A stretch of DNA of 40,135 nt from Acidovorax sp. SUPP3334 (GTDB lineage: Bacteria > Pseudomonadota > Gammaproteobacteria > Burkholderiales > Burkholderiaceae_C): assembly GCF_030159055.1 (NCBI RefSeq), contig NZ_BQXQ01000039.1, positions 1 through 40,135 on the forward strand, read 5' to 3'. Shown here in pieces: positions 1-8,045 of the stretch; the first letter of the stretch is position 1; each line of letters starts with the position of its first letter. Below the pieces are notes generated by a model, which saw nothing but the letters and a program-made list of their open reading frames with translations, had not been told where the DNA came from and did no database searches. Both the position numbers and the translations under genes were made by a program.

Positions 1-93
1 AGGCCCAGGAAAGGCCTCGGGGTACGATCACCTCTGGCGGTCTACCGGGAGTTGCTCATCAACAGCCCGCAGCACTCCACCGAGATTCATTGA
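1..93 (+). CDS. IS30-family transposase, C-terminal fragment (cut by window edge)
   Basis: In frame 1 the sequence reads RPRKGLGVRSPLAVY and onward to a TGA at 91-93. The R-P-R-K-G-L-G block followed by a short hydrophobic helix is the usual C terminus of IS30-family DDE transposases, just after the catalytic Glu. Only about 30 residues are visible. The family call rests on this motif and on the downstream inverted repeat. Activity of the element cannot be judged from this fragment. Confidence 0.7.
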   Translation, partial: RPRKGLGVRSPLAVYRELLINSPQHSTEIH

Positions 94-127
94 ACCCAAG
101 GTGTTGCACTTCACTTTTGAATCCGCC
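1..127 (+). mobile_element. Right end of an IS30-family insertion sequence
   Basis: The window opens inside the element. It contains the last codons of an IS30-type transposase (stop at 91-93), then a short tail and a presumed terminal inverted repeat at about 101-127, reading GTGTTGCACTTC then a spacer and TTTGAATCCGCC. That form (GTTGCA-CTT then TTTGAATC) resembles IS30-family right ends as I recall them. The element boundary near 127 is inferred from this repeat and from the point where carbamoyltransferase homology resumes. The left end is outside the window, so the 2-3 bp target duplication cannot be tested. Confidence 0.7.
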
Positions 128-829
128 GATATTTTCATTCCGCCATGTGTGAATGACAGCGGCTCGGCTATCGGAACAGCAATCGATGCTCAACATTTCC
201 TCAGTGGGTATGCGAAAGTAAAGTGGAATGTTTACGCCGGAGAGTTTCCCTACGATGACACTCCCGATCTCAGCGGTTGGGACATTTTTTATTACTCTGC
301 GTCTGCATTTGCCAAGCTGCTCGCAAATGGGGCTGTTCTAGGATGGATGCGCGGCCGCTATGAAATGGGACCTCGTGCCTTAGGGGCACGATCCATACTG
401 GCTTCCCCTTCAACCAAAAACATGCTGGAAAAGCTCAACAAAATCAAAAGGCGGGAAGCCTACCGCCCGATTGCACCGATTTGCCTAGCCAACGATATGC
501 AGGAATATTTCGGCTCATCCGTCCCCAGCCCATATATGTTGCATTTTAGGAATGTCAATTCCGACAAAATTCCAGCCGTCACCCATGTAGACAATTCAGC
601 TAGGCCCCAATCGATCACCCAAGAGAACAACGCAGACATATTCGAATTATTAGTGGAATTCAAAAAATGCACCGGCCTCGGAGTGTTATGCAACACCTCA
701 TTGAATTTTAATGGAGGAGGTTTTTTAAACCGCCTCAGCGATCTGATTCAGTTCACCAAAGAACACGGTTTGGACGGCTTCGTTTTTGAAGACAGAATTT
801 TCACCTCAAAACCCACATATATTTTCTAA
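128..829 (+). pseudogene. Carbamoyltransferase (NodU/CmcH family), 5'-truncated by IS30
   Basis: About 233 residues of the C-terminal carbamoyltransferase domain remain. They start with IPPCVNDSG-AIGTAID and include the family's GRYEMGPRALGARSIL block and a C-terminal NTSLNFNGGG segment. Complete members are about 550-600 residues and transfer a carbamoyl group from carbamoyl phosphate to hydroxyls of natural products or glycans. The N-terminal Kae1-like half is missing. The apparent GTG start at 101 lies inside the IS30 terminal repeat, so it is a start created by the insertion rather than the native one. The MFS gene begins one base after the stop. Base composition is AT-rich compared with the DNA after 2106, which suggests a transferred biosynthetic or surface-glycan cluster. 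Confidence 0.8.
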
Positions 830-830
830 C

Positions 831-2054
831 ATGCAAAAAAATCACCAATCCAAGTATTGGTTTTTGTTGTGCATTCAGACATTGGCAGGATTTTCTTCTT
901 GGATAGATATTTTTTTAATATTTTCAGTGGCCTCTTTTATTTGGAAGTCCTCTCCTTCTGAAGTTGCTTTGGTCGCTGCCCTGTATGGCTTACCTAGTTT
1001 GATTATTGGCCCTATTTTTGGGGCATTTCTTGACAGGAGCGACCCCCGAAAATTGATGCTTTTGGGCGCGATTTTTCGCACTTTTTTCACCGCGCTGATT
1101 GCCTTTTCTCCATCATTTGGGATTTTTGCCATTTTGGTGTTGGCAAAAGGTTTGGCCAATCTGACTTATTGGCCATCAAGTGCCGTTGTCACGAACCAAG
1201 CTATCCACCAAGATGTTCGCACCCGTTATTTTTCAAGCTTAAGCGCTTTGGATCAATTGGCCAAGATCGCAACGCCGGCATTAGCAGGTTTGCTAATTCT
1301 GGCGTTGCCAGCCCAACAGGTCTTCGTCGTGTCTGCAGTTTCGACCGGCATCTGCGCATTGGTACTGCCGCGCTTGTTCCAAGGCATCGACTTCCCAGTC
1401 AAAGAGAATATCCGGGGAGTTAAAAATCTCGCGATGAATCTCATCGATGGCTTCAAATCATTCAGTGGCCTTCCCCCCGCTTTGCTGATGAGCATGTGCT
1501 TGACCATTGGGGCTTCACTGGCGTTGGCAATCTATGACCCCCATTTGGCATCCTTTGTCAGATCAAGGGGATTCGACGCCACTGTTTTCTCTCTCATCGT
1601 TTCGAGCACGGCGGCAGGGGCCATCGCTGCGGCGTTAATAGTACGGTTTCTGTTGAAAAACAAGGAGGCAGGGTTTCTTATCCGCCATGGCGTTATTATC
1701 TTCTCACTGGCCATAGTTTCTTCGGCAGCGATTATTAAAGTGGCGCCACATTATTTGAACAATCTGTCCTTTGCAGCGCTTTGGTTTGCCAACGGGTTCG
1801 GTTATGAATTATTCACGATCGGCGCGAGCGTCAACATTCAGAACCTGTGCCCCCAACATTTACTGGGACGAGTAAGCACCTCCTTGAGAAGTGTGTCCAC
1901 CTTCGCCATTGTGTCGGCCCCGTCTTTTGGTGCTTTGCTTATTGCACATGGGGGGACTGAAATACCGTTCATCGCAGCCGCTGCCATCTCGGTACTGCTG
2001 TTGGCGCTGGTGTTCATGTCACACCGCTGGCCACGCTCCTTTTTTCGCTATTAA
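831..2054 (+). CDS. MFS transporter (EntS-like efflux type)
   Basis: This is a 407-residue, strongly hydrophobic protein with about 12 predicted membrane segments. The loop after TM2 reads GAFLDRSDPRKLMLLGAIFR, a form of MFS motif A (G-x3-D-R-x-x-R). Length and the absence of long loops fit the MFS_3/EntS-like efflux group of the inner membrane. ATG 831 lies one base after the stop of the carbamoyltransferase fragment. An upstream in-frame TTG at 786 would overlap that gene and is less likely. No clear Shine-Dalgarno is seen, so expression may depend on coupling to the upstream gene. The substrate is unknown; export of a carbamoylated product is a contextual guess. AT-rich like its neighbour. 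Confidence 0.8.
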   Translation: MQKNHQSKYWFLLCIQTLAGFSSWIDIFLIFSVASFIWKSSPSEVALVAALYGLPSLIIGPIFGAFLDRSDPRKLMLLGAIFRTFFTALIAFSPSFGIFAILVLAKGLANLTYWPSSAVVTNQAIHQDVRTRYFSSLSALDQLAKIATPALAGLLILALPAQQVFVVSAVSTGICALVLPRLFQGIDFPVKENIRGVKNLAMNLIDGFKSFSGLPPALLMSMCLTIGASLALAIYDPHLASFVRSRGFDATVFSLIVSSTAAGAIAAALIVRFLLKNKEAGFLIRHGVIIFSLAIVSSAAIIKVAPHYLNNLSFAALWFANGFGYELFTIGASVNIQNLCPQHLLGRVSTSLRSVSTFAIVSAPSFGALLIAHGGTEIPFIAAAAISVLLLALVFMSHRWPRSFFRY

Positions 2055-2058
2055 TTTT

Positions 2059-2100
2059 ATAGCAATATGCCCTAGTTGAATATGCGCTGGAGGCCGATTT
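2059..2100. repeat. Degenerate hairpin repeat, copy 1
   Basis: The right arm (GCGCTGGAGGCCGATT at 2084-2099) is identical to the right arm of the element at 11054-11100. The left arm ATAGC is shared but the stem is degenerate. It resembles a short hairpin repeat I associate with intergenic regions of Comamonadaceae. It sits between the AT-rich segment and the convergent helicase gene, roughly at the composition boundary. Confidence 0.6.
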
Positions 2101-2105
2101 GAGCC

Positions 2106-4550
2106 CTAACCCTCCACGGCCCACCAATCGGGCAGCAGGCGCCGCACCTCGGCCCGCGCGAAGCGGTCGTCGATCAGGTGCACCACACCCTCGTCGCTGG
2201 GCGAGCGGATCACGCGGCCGGCCGCCTGCACCACCTTCTGCAGGCCGGGGAAGAGGTAGGTGTAGTCGTAGCCCTCGCCGAAAAGGGCGTGCATGCGCTG
2301 GCGGATCTGCTCGTTGACCGGGTTCATCTGCGGCAGCCCGAGCGTGGAGAGGAACGCGCCGATCAGCCGGCGCCCCGGCAGGTCGATGCCCTCGGAGAAC
2401 GCGCCGCCCAGCACGGCGAAGCCGATGCCCTCGCCGCCTTCGACGAAGCGCGCGAGGAAGTCGCGCTGCTCGGCCTCCTGCATGCGCCGCGACTGGCACC
2501 AGTGCGGCACGCCCGGGTGGCGCTGCGCGAACGCCTCGGCCACCTGCTGCAGGTATTCGTAGCTGCTGAAGAACGCAAGGTAGTTGCCCGGCCGCTCGCC
2601 GAACTGCCGCGCCATCAAATCGGCGATGGGCACGAGCGATGCCGCCCGGTGCGGGTAGCGGGTGGAGATGTGCCGGGCCACCGATACGCGCAACTGCGCG
2701 GCCTGGAAGGGCGAGGCCACGTCCACGCCGGCATGGCCCGCGGGCAGGCCGAGCAGGTCGGCGTAATAGCGCGCCGGCTGCAGCGTGGCGGAAAACAGGG
2801 TGCTGGTGTGCGCCGCCGCAAAGCGCGGCGCGAGGAACGGGGCCGGCACCACGTTGCGCAGGCACACCACCGAACTGCCGGGCGCGCCGCCGGGGGCGCG
2901 GGCCACGTCCACCATCGAATGCGTGTCCAGGCAGTCGGCCAGCCGCTGGGCGTGCAGCAGCTCCAGGTAGAAGGCCTGCAGAGCCGGGTCCATCTGCTCG
3001 GGGTGTTCGGCGAAATGGTCGGCCAGCGTGCTGCCGCACTGCTGCAAGGCGGCCAGCAGCGCGGGCGGAAAGGCATCGTGCATGGCGTAGGGCTGCGGCT
3101 GCGCCTTGTCGAGCGCGACCCAGGCGCGGCGCACCTTGTCGAGCGCCTTCTTCACCGCCGGCACGCGGCCCGCCGTGTCCGAATGCCGGGCCTGGTAGAG
3201 CGAATCGGGCAGCAGTTCGGCGGTGTACATGCGGCGGCCGCGCTCGACGAGGTTGTGCGCCTCGTCCACCAGCACGGCCACGCGCCACTGGTTGGCCTGC
3301 GCCAGGCCATGCAGCAGCGCGCCCGCATCGAAGTAGTAGTGGTAGTCGCCCACCACCACATCGGCCCAGCGGGCCAGTTCCTGCCCGAGGTAATACGGGC
3401 ACACGCCATGGGCCAGCGCGGCATCGCGCACACGGGCCTGGTCCAGCAATTGCCCGCTGGTGGCTTCCAGGGGTGCGGATGGGGATGGGGATGGGGATGC
3501 AGGTGAAGGCGCGGATGCGGTGGCCAGCGCCGCCGCGCGCGCAGCGGGCAGCCGGTCGTAGAAGCCGCGAGCGAGCGGGCACGATTCGCCATGGCAGGCT
3601 TGGCCGGGGTGCTCGCAGGCCTTTTCGCGGGCGATCAGTTCGAGCACGCGCAGAGGCAGGCCGGCACCGCCCGGCGTGCGGGTGGCGCCGGACACCGAAG
3701 CATCGGGCGATGGCGCCACCGCGGCCGGCTCGGCACCGCCACCGGCGGGTACCCGCTGGGCTGCGGCGATGCGGGCCAGCGCGTCCAGCGCCACCTGCCG
3801 GCCCGAGGTCTTGGCGGTGAGGAAGAACACCTTGTCCAGCCGCTCGCCCGGCGCGGCCTTGAGCAGCGGAAACAGCGTGCCCACCGTCTTGCCGATGCCG
3901 GTGGGCGCCTGCGCGAGCAGGCACCGACCCGCGGTGGCGCTGCGATACACGGCCTCGGCCAGGGGCCGCTGGCCGGTGCGAAACCTTCCGAACGGAAACA
4001 CGGCCGCGCGCAGCGCCGCATCGCGCTCGGTGCGGTGGGCCGCCTCCTGCTCGGCCCAGCCCAGAAAGCGTTCGCACTGCGCCTCGAAGTGGGTGCGCAG
4101 CGCATCGGCCGTGCAGGGCACGGTCAGCACCGTCTCTTGCTGGCTGCCGATGTCGAAGTACACCAGCGCCACGTCGATGCGCACGAGCTGCCGCGCCTGG
4201 CACAGCAGCCAGCCATAGACCTTGGCCTGCGCCCAGTGCAGCGCGCGGTGCGAGGCGGGCTGGCGGTCCAGCCGGCCCTTGAAGGTCTTCACCTCGTCCA
4301 GCCGGCAGGCGGCGGGATCGAAGCCGTCCGCGCGGCCCCGCACGCGCAGGCGGCGGTGCTGGCCCTCCAGCGCCACCTCGCTTTCATAGCCCGGCCCTGC
4401 GCCGGCGCCCCGGCCCGCCAGGCGCCGCTGCGCCACGGTGGCATGGCCGGCGATGCCTTCCAGCGCGGTGGGCGCGGGGGTGAACCGCCAATCCAGGTCG
4501 CCCTGCTTGGCCGTGAATTCGCACAGCTCGCGAACGGCCACGGTGTACAT
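2106..4550 (-). CDS. Rad3/DinG-family ATP-dependent DNA helicase with N-terminal PD-(D/E)XK-like domain
   Basis: This is an 814-residue protein. Residues 1-170 contain a PD-(D/E)XK-like core, with D75 in RGRADGF and E86-x-K88 in LDEVKTF. Walker A is at about 214-222 (QAPTGIGKT). The insert after it has four cysteines (KACEHP, GQAC, GESC, HGVCPYY) in the position of the XPD/DinG iron-sulfur cluster. A DEAH box follows (VDEAHNL), and the C-terminal motor domain ends with QAAGRVIRS. The family unwinds DNA 5'-3' in repair. Its ATG overlaps the stop of the upstream nuclease gene (TGATG), so the two are probably co-translated. A hexanucleotide (GGGGAT) tract near 3478-3500 encodes a Ser/Pro-rich linker that may vary between strains. 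Confidence 0.88.
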   Translation of the reverse strand: MYTVAVRELCEFTAKQGDLDWRFTPAPTALEGIAGHATVAQRRLAGRGAGAGPGYESEVALEGQHRRLRVRGRADGFDPAACRLDEVKTFKGRLDRQPASHRALHWAQAKVYGWLLCQARQLVRIDVALVYFDIGSQQETVLTVPCTADALRTHFEAQCERFLGWAEQEAAHRTERDAALRAAVFPFGRFRTGQRPLAEAVYRSATAGRCLLAQAPTGIGKTVGTLFPLLKAAPGERLDKVFFLTAKTSGRQVALDALARIAAAQRVPAGGGAEPAAVAPSPDASVSGATRTPGGAGLPLRVLELIAREKACEHPGQACHGESCPLARGFYDRLPAARAAALATASAPSPASPSPSPSAPLEATSGQLLDQARVRDAALAHGVCPYYLGQELARWADVVVGDYHYYFDAGALLHGLAQANQWRVAVLVDEAHNLVERGRRMYTAELLPDSLYQARHSDTAGRVPAVKKALDKVRRAWVALDKAQPQPYAMHDAFPPALLAALQQCGSTLADHFAEHPEQMDPALQAFYLELLHAQRLADCLDTHSMVDVARAPGGAPGSSVVCLRNVVPAPFLAPRFAAAHTSTLFSATLQPARYYADLLGLPAGHAGVDVASPFQAAQLRVSVARHISTRYPHRAASLVPIADLMARQFGERPGNYLAFFSSYEYLQQVAEAFAQRHPGVPHWCQSRRMQEAEQRDFLARFVEGGEGIGFAVLGGAFSEGIDLPGRRLIGAFLSTLGLPQMNPVNEQIRQRMHALFGEGYDYTYLFPGLQKVVQAAGRVIRSPSDEGVVHLIDDRFARAEVRRLLPDWWAVEG

Positions 4551-5428
4551 CAGTCAGCGCCTTCGCACGGGCCAGGCGGGGAGTCCTCGCCCAGCAGCGC
4601 CTGCACGGGCTCGCCCTCGCTGCGCAGCGGCGTGGCCTTGCACAGCGCCATCCAGACCGCGAACGGCAGGCTGCAGCGCGCGTGGCGCGCGGGCCGCAGC
4701 AACTCGAAGCGGCCGGTATCGATCCCGCCGTGCAGCACCCACACGCCGAACTGCTCGGGGATCTCTTCGGGCTCGGCAACGCCGGCTGGGAACACGTAAT
4801 AGCCTTCTTCGCACAGCCACCGGTAGGCCTGCCGCTTGGCCCCGTGCCGCAGGTCGGACAGCAGGTCGGCGCGGCTGGCCTTCACCTCGTGCACCATCGG
4901 CTGCAGGTAGGCCGGCACGGTGGTGTTGCGCACCGAAAACAGGTCGGGCAGGGCCATGCGCCACACCTGGGCCGCAGCCCGGGCCGGTGCCGCGTCGGCA
5001 TCGGCGTCGGCGCACTCGGCCCAGAGCAGCCCTGCCCCCGCGCGCTGGCCTGGCGGCACCGTCACGGCATCGGCCACGGAGGGCGCGACCGCTGCCGGGA
5101 TCGCGGGCGGCGCGGGCTCGACCGCCGCGCGCAGCGACAGTTCGCGCCACACGATGCGGCCCGCGGCCAGCAGATGCTCGGCGAAGCGCTGGGCCAGCCG
5201 GTCGTGGGCGCTCAAGGCCCTCAGGCCCCGCTGGCGGGCATCGGCCAGCCACTGGATGCCCGCATCGGTCAGGCGCATCACCGTGTGCCCCTGCGGTGCC
5301 ATGTGCTGCGCGACCATGCCGGCGGCCAGCAGGTCGATCTCCAGCGCGTCCTGGCAGGGCCAGCCGGCGGAGCGCCAGATCTGCATCAGGCGGGTGCGGT
5401 GGGAACGGGTGAGCTTGGGCTCGGACAT
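4550..5428 (-). CDS. MmcB-like PD-(D/E)XK DNA-repair nuclease homologue
   Basis: This is a 292-residue protein. The N-terminal part (about 1-100) looks like a winged-helix domain. The C-terminal part has PDLFSVRNT and then HEVKASRADLLSDLR, which supplies D and E-x-K, followed by KRQAYRWLCEEGYYVFP. That arrangement matches the MmcB-type nuclease fold of DNA-repair proteins. The start at 5428 (MSEPKLTRSH) is preferred over the longer frame to 5545, because the extra residues are encoded by a purine-rich repeat tract. The gene overlaps the helicase start by one base (TGATG). Function in repair with the helicase is inferred from this coupling; the precise substrate is not known to me. Confidence 0.7.
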   Translation of the reverse strand: MSEPKLTRSHRTRLMQIWRSAGWPCQDALEIDLLAAGMVAQHMAPQGHTVMRLTDAGIQWLADARQRGLRALSAHDRLAQRFAEHLLAAGRIVWRELSLRAAVEPAPPAIPAAVAPSVADAVTVPPGQRAGAGLLWAECADADADAAPARAAAQVWRMALPDLFSVRNTTVPAYLQPMVHEVKASRADLLSDLRHGAKRQAYRWLCEEGYYVFPAGVAEPEEIPEQFGVWVLHGGIDTGRFELLRPARHARCSLPFAVWMALCKATPLRSEGEPVQALLGEDSPPGPCEGAD

Positions 5429-5471
5429 GCGGATGGCTGGTTGGAGCGGTGAGGCCGTGGGGCTGGCAGGC

Positions 5472-5527
5472 CCCGCAAAGGGCAAAGGGCAAAGGACGAA
5501 AGGCAAAGCGAGAAAGCGAGAAAGGAC
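5472..5527. repeat. Purine-rich direct-repeat tract upstream of the nuclease gene
   Basis: Short direct repeats of GCAAAGG and then GCGAGAAA run through this stretch. It lies between the divergent nuclease gene (start 5428) and serine hydrolase gene (start 5721). It extends the nuclease reading frame artificially on the minus strand. No promoter could be assigned with confidence in the remainder of this gap. Confidence 0.5.
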
Positions 5528-5720
5528 GTGGACAGGCGCCAGCACTGATTATAAAAACAGTGCCCATGCCCCTGCATGCGCCGCTGTCCCACACCCACGC
5601 CGCACGGGGTGTTACGCAGCGCCGCGGACGGGCGGTGTAACTTTGGCGGCTTCGCACCCGCGCGGCCACCGTGCCGCCGAGGGTTCCGCCCGCACTTGTT
5701 GGATCGCCCCCCTGCCACGC

Positions 5721-6959
5721 ATGCAGTCCATTGCCTTATCGCGCCTTCGCCCCTTCGTCCTGGCCTGGGCCACGCTGCTCCTGGCGCTGCCTGCCATGGC
5801 CACCCCCACCGACCCGGCGTCCCCCGCGCCGCTGGCGGGGCCTGCCGGGCCAGCGGTGCCCCCCTGGGCCAAGGCGCTGCAGCGCGAGCTGGAGCGGGTG
5901 GCCGCACACAGCACCGCGGCTTTCGGCGTGCAGGTGCGCGATCTCGACACGGGGCAGGCGTTTTCCTTCCATGGCGACGAACGCTGGTACCTGGCATCGT
6001 CCATCAAGGTGCCCGTGGCCATCGCCGTGCTGCGCGGCGTGGAGCGCGGCGACTACACGCTGGACACCGCACTGACCTTGCGCGCCACCGACTACGTGGA
6101 CGGTGCCGGCCCCGCCAAGAACCAGCCGGTGGGCGCGCCCCTGAGCGTGCGCTGGCTGCTGGAACAGATGATGGTCTACAGCGACAACACCGCCAGCGAC
6201 ATGCTGATCGACCTGGTGGGCCTGCGTGAGATCAATGCGCTGGTGCAGTCGGCGGTGCCGGGCGGCTTCGAGCGCATCACGCACCTGGCCGACGTGCGGC
6301 GCCAGGCCTACAGCCAGTTCACGCCCCAGGCCCTGCACCTGTCGGGACGCGACTTCATCACCTTGCAGCAGCAGCGCACCGAAGCCGACGTGAAAGCCAC
6401 GCTGGCGCGCCTGCTGCGCGTGCCGACCGACACGCTGCGCCCCGTGTCCTTGAACGAGGCCTACGAAACGTATTACGCCAGCGGCTTGAACTCCGCCCGG
6501 CTCGATGCCTATGCCGAACTGCTGGCGCAACTGGTGGAGGGCCGCCTTCTGGAGCCGCGCCACACCGCCTACCTGCTGGCGGTGATGGAGCGCGTGAAAA
6601 CCGGCACGCACCGCATCAAGGCCGGCCTACCCAGCGGTGCGCGCTTCGCCCACAAGACCGGCACGCAGCGCGCCCGAACATGCGACTCGGGCCTCGTGAC
6701 GGTGCCGCGCCTGCCGAAAGACAAACGCATCATCGTGGTGGCCTGCACGCGCGGCGAACTGTCCACGGCCCGGTCCGACCGCACGCTTCGGCAGGTCGGT
6801 GTCGCCCTCTGCCAATCGGGCCTGTTGTCGGATGGAAAACCCCATGAACCTCCCTGCCAAACCGTGCCGAGCCGCGCCGCGTCCCCCTCTGCCAGCACCG
6901 GTGCGGCGGGCCACCCTGGCCCTGGCGGCGCTGACGCTGGCGTGGACGACGAACCCTGA
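5721..6959 (+). CDS. Class A beta-lactamase-like serine hydrolase, paralogue 1
   Basis: This is a 412-residue protein with a signal peptide (about 1-27, ending ALPAMA) and probably periplasmic. The penicillin-recognising triad is complete: S93-S-I-K96, S154-D-N156 and K312-T-G314. The Glu of the class A omega loop (E-x-x-L-N) is not obvious, so beta-lactamase activity is uncertain; it may be a peptidase or esterase-like member. The last ~41 residues (after SGLLSDGKP) are Pro/Gly-rich and come from reading the next gene's signal-peptide region in another frame, so the native stop may have been lost. ATG 5721 is chosen because the signal peptide begins there. The upstream open frame to 4920 is an antisense shadow of the nuclease gene. 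Confidence 0.85.
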   Translation: MQSIALSRLRPFVLAWATLLLALPAMATPTDPASPAPLAGPAGPAVPPWAKALQRELERVAAHSTAAFGVQVRDLDTGQAFSFHGDERWYLASSIKVPVAIAVLRGVERGDYTLDTALTLRATDYVDGAGPAKNQPVGAPLSVRWLLEQMMVYSDNTASDMLIDLVGLREINALVQSAVPGGFERITHLADVRRQAYSQFTPQALHLSGRDFITLQQQRTEADVKATLARLLRVPTDTLRPVSLNEAYETYYASGLNSARLDAYAELLAQLVEGRLLEPRHTAYLLAVMERVKTGTHRIKAGLPSGARFAHKTGTQRARTCDSGLVTVPRLPKDKRIIVVACTRGELSTARSDRTLRQVGVALCQSGLLSDGKPHEPPCQTVPSRAASPSASTGAAGHPGPGGADAGVDDEP

Positions 6960-7989
6960 CCCTGCACACGCCGCCACGGCCTGGGCCGATGCCTTGCGCC
7001 AGCAGGTGGACCGCATCGAACAAGCGACGCCCGGGCAGCTGGGGCTTTACGTCAAGCGGCTCGATAACGGCGAGACCTTCGAGCATGCCGCCGACCGCCC
7101 CTGGTACCTGGCCTCCTCCGTCAAGCTGCCGATTGCGATCACCGTGCTGCAGGAGGTCGAAGCCGGCCGCCTGCGGATGAACCAGGAACTCGTGCTGCAG
7201 GCCACCGACAAGGTCGATGGCTCCGGCGCCGTGGTGTGGCAGCCCGATGGCACGCGCCATACCGTGCAGTCGCTGCTCAAACGCATGCTGATGGAAAGCG
7301 ACAACACCGCCGCCAACCTGCTGATCCGCGCGGTGGGCGAGGAGCCGCTCAACCAGCGCGCCCAGGCCCTGCTGGGCGGCCGCGGCGTGGGCCGCATCAC
7401 CAACTTCACCGAGGTGCGGTATCAGGTCTATGGGGAAGCGCACCCCGATGCCCGCCGGCTCTCCAACATGGACCTGGTGCGCATCGCCGCCGCCCCGGTC
7501 GGCCCCAAGCGCCTGCAGGCGCTGGCCCGCACCCTCGGCGCGGCGCCCGGTGCCATGAAAGTCAAGACCCTGGACGAGGCCTACGACCGGTACTACCGCC
7601 ACCAGACCAACACCGCCACGCTGGATGGCTACGGCGCCATGCTGGAACAACTGGTGCGCGGCCAACTCGTGTCGCCGGCCCACCAGCAGCTGCTCTACAA
7701 GGATCTGAAGTTCGACACCTACGACGCCTACCGGCTCGAAGCCGGCCTGCCGCGCACGGTGCGCTTCATCCACAAGACCGGCACCCAGTTCCATCGGGCC
7801 TGCCACATGGGCGTGATCGACCCACAGGACAACGGGCGACGCGCCATCGTGGTGGCCGCCTGTGCCGAGGGGCTGGACGAGATGAAAGAGGCCGGCAAGG
7901 CCTTCGAACAGATAGGCCGGGCGATCACGCAGACGATGCTGCAGGACCGGTTGGCGGTAAAAGGTATGCGGCCTGCCGCGAGGCCCTGA
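6844..7989 (+). CDS. Class A beta-lactamase-like serine hydrolase, paralogue 2
   Basis: This is a 381-residue protein with an N-terminal signal sequence (hydrophobic stretch about 23-35, then PAHAA). The catalytic motifs are S91-S-V-K94, S152-D-N154 and HKTGT near the C terminus. It is clearly paralogous to the preceding gene over its full length (WYLAS-S-(I/V)-K, DNTA, DEAYDRYY versus NEAYETYY). ATG 6844 or ATG 6832 can serve as start; both lie inside the 3' end of paralogue 1, giving an overlap of about 116 bases in another frame. No clear omega-loop Glu motif is seen. The pair is a tandem duplication. Substrate is unknown. Confidence 0.85.
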   Translation: MNLPAKPCRAAPRPPLPAPVRRATLALAALTLAWTTNPDPAHAATAWADALRQQVDRIEQATPGQLGLYVKRLDNGETFEHAADRPWYLASSVKLPIAITVLQEVEAGRLRMNQELVLQATDKVDGSGAVVWQPDGTRHTVQSLLKRMLMESDNTAANLLIRAVGEEPLNQRAQALLGGRGVGRITNFTEVRYQVYGEAHPDARRLSNMDLVRIAAAPVGPKRLQALARTLGAAPGAMKVKTLDEAYDRYYRHQTNTATLDGYGAMLEQLVRGQLVSPAHQQLLYKDLKFDTYDAYRLEAGLPRTVRFIHKTGTQFHRACHMGVIDPQDNGRRAIVVAACAEGLDEMKEAGKAFEQIGRAITQTMLQDRLAVKGMRPAARP

Positions 7990-8045
7990 CAAGAACCGGA
8001 CACGGCCTGGGCGGGATGGGCGGGATGGCCACCCCAGGCCATCGT

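Noticed and set aside
2014-4203. Very long open frames overlapping the helicase gene (also 2178-3506 and 2639-3820)
   Set aside because: They are Arg/Pro/Ala-rich antisense or out-of-frame shadows typical of high-GC DNA; the helicase frame has all expected motifs.
4920-5720. A 5' extension of the first serine hydrolase frame by 267 codons
   Set aside because: It lies antisense to the nuclease gene and the purine-rich tract; the signal peptide begins at 5721.
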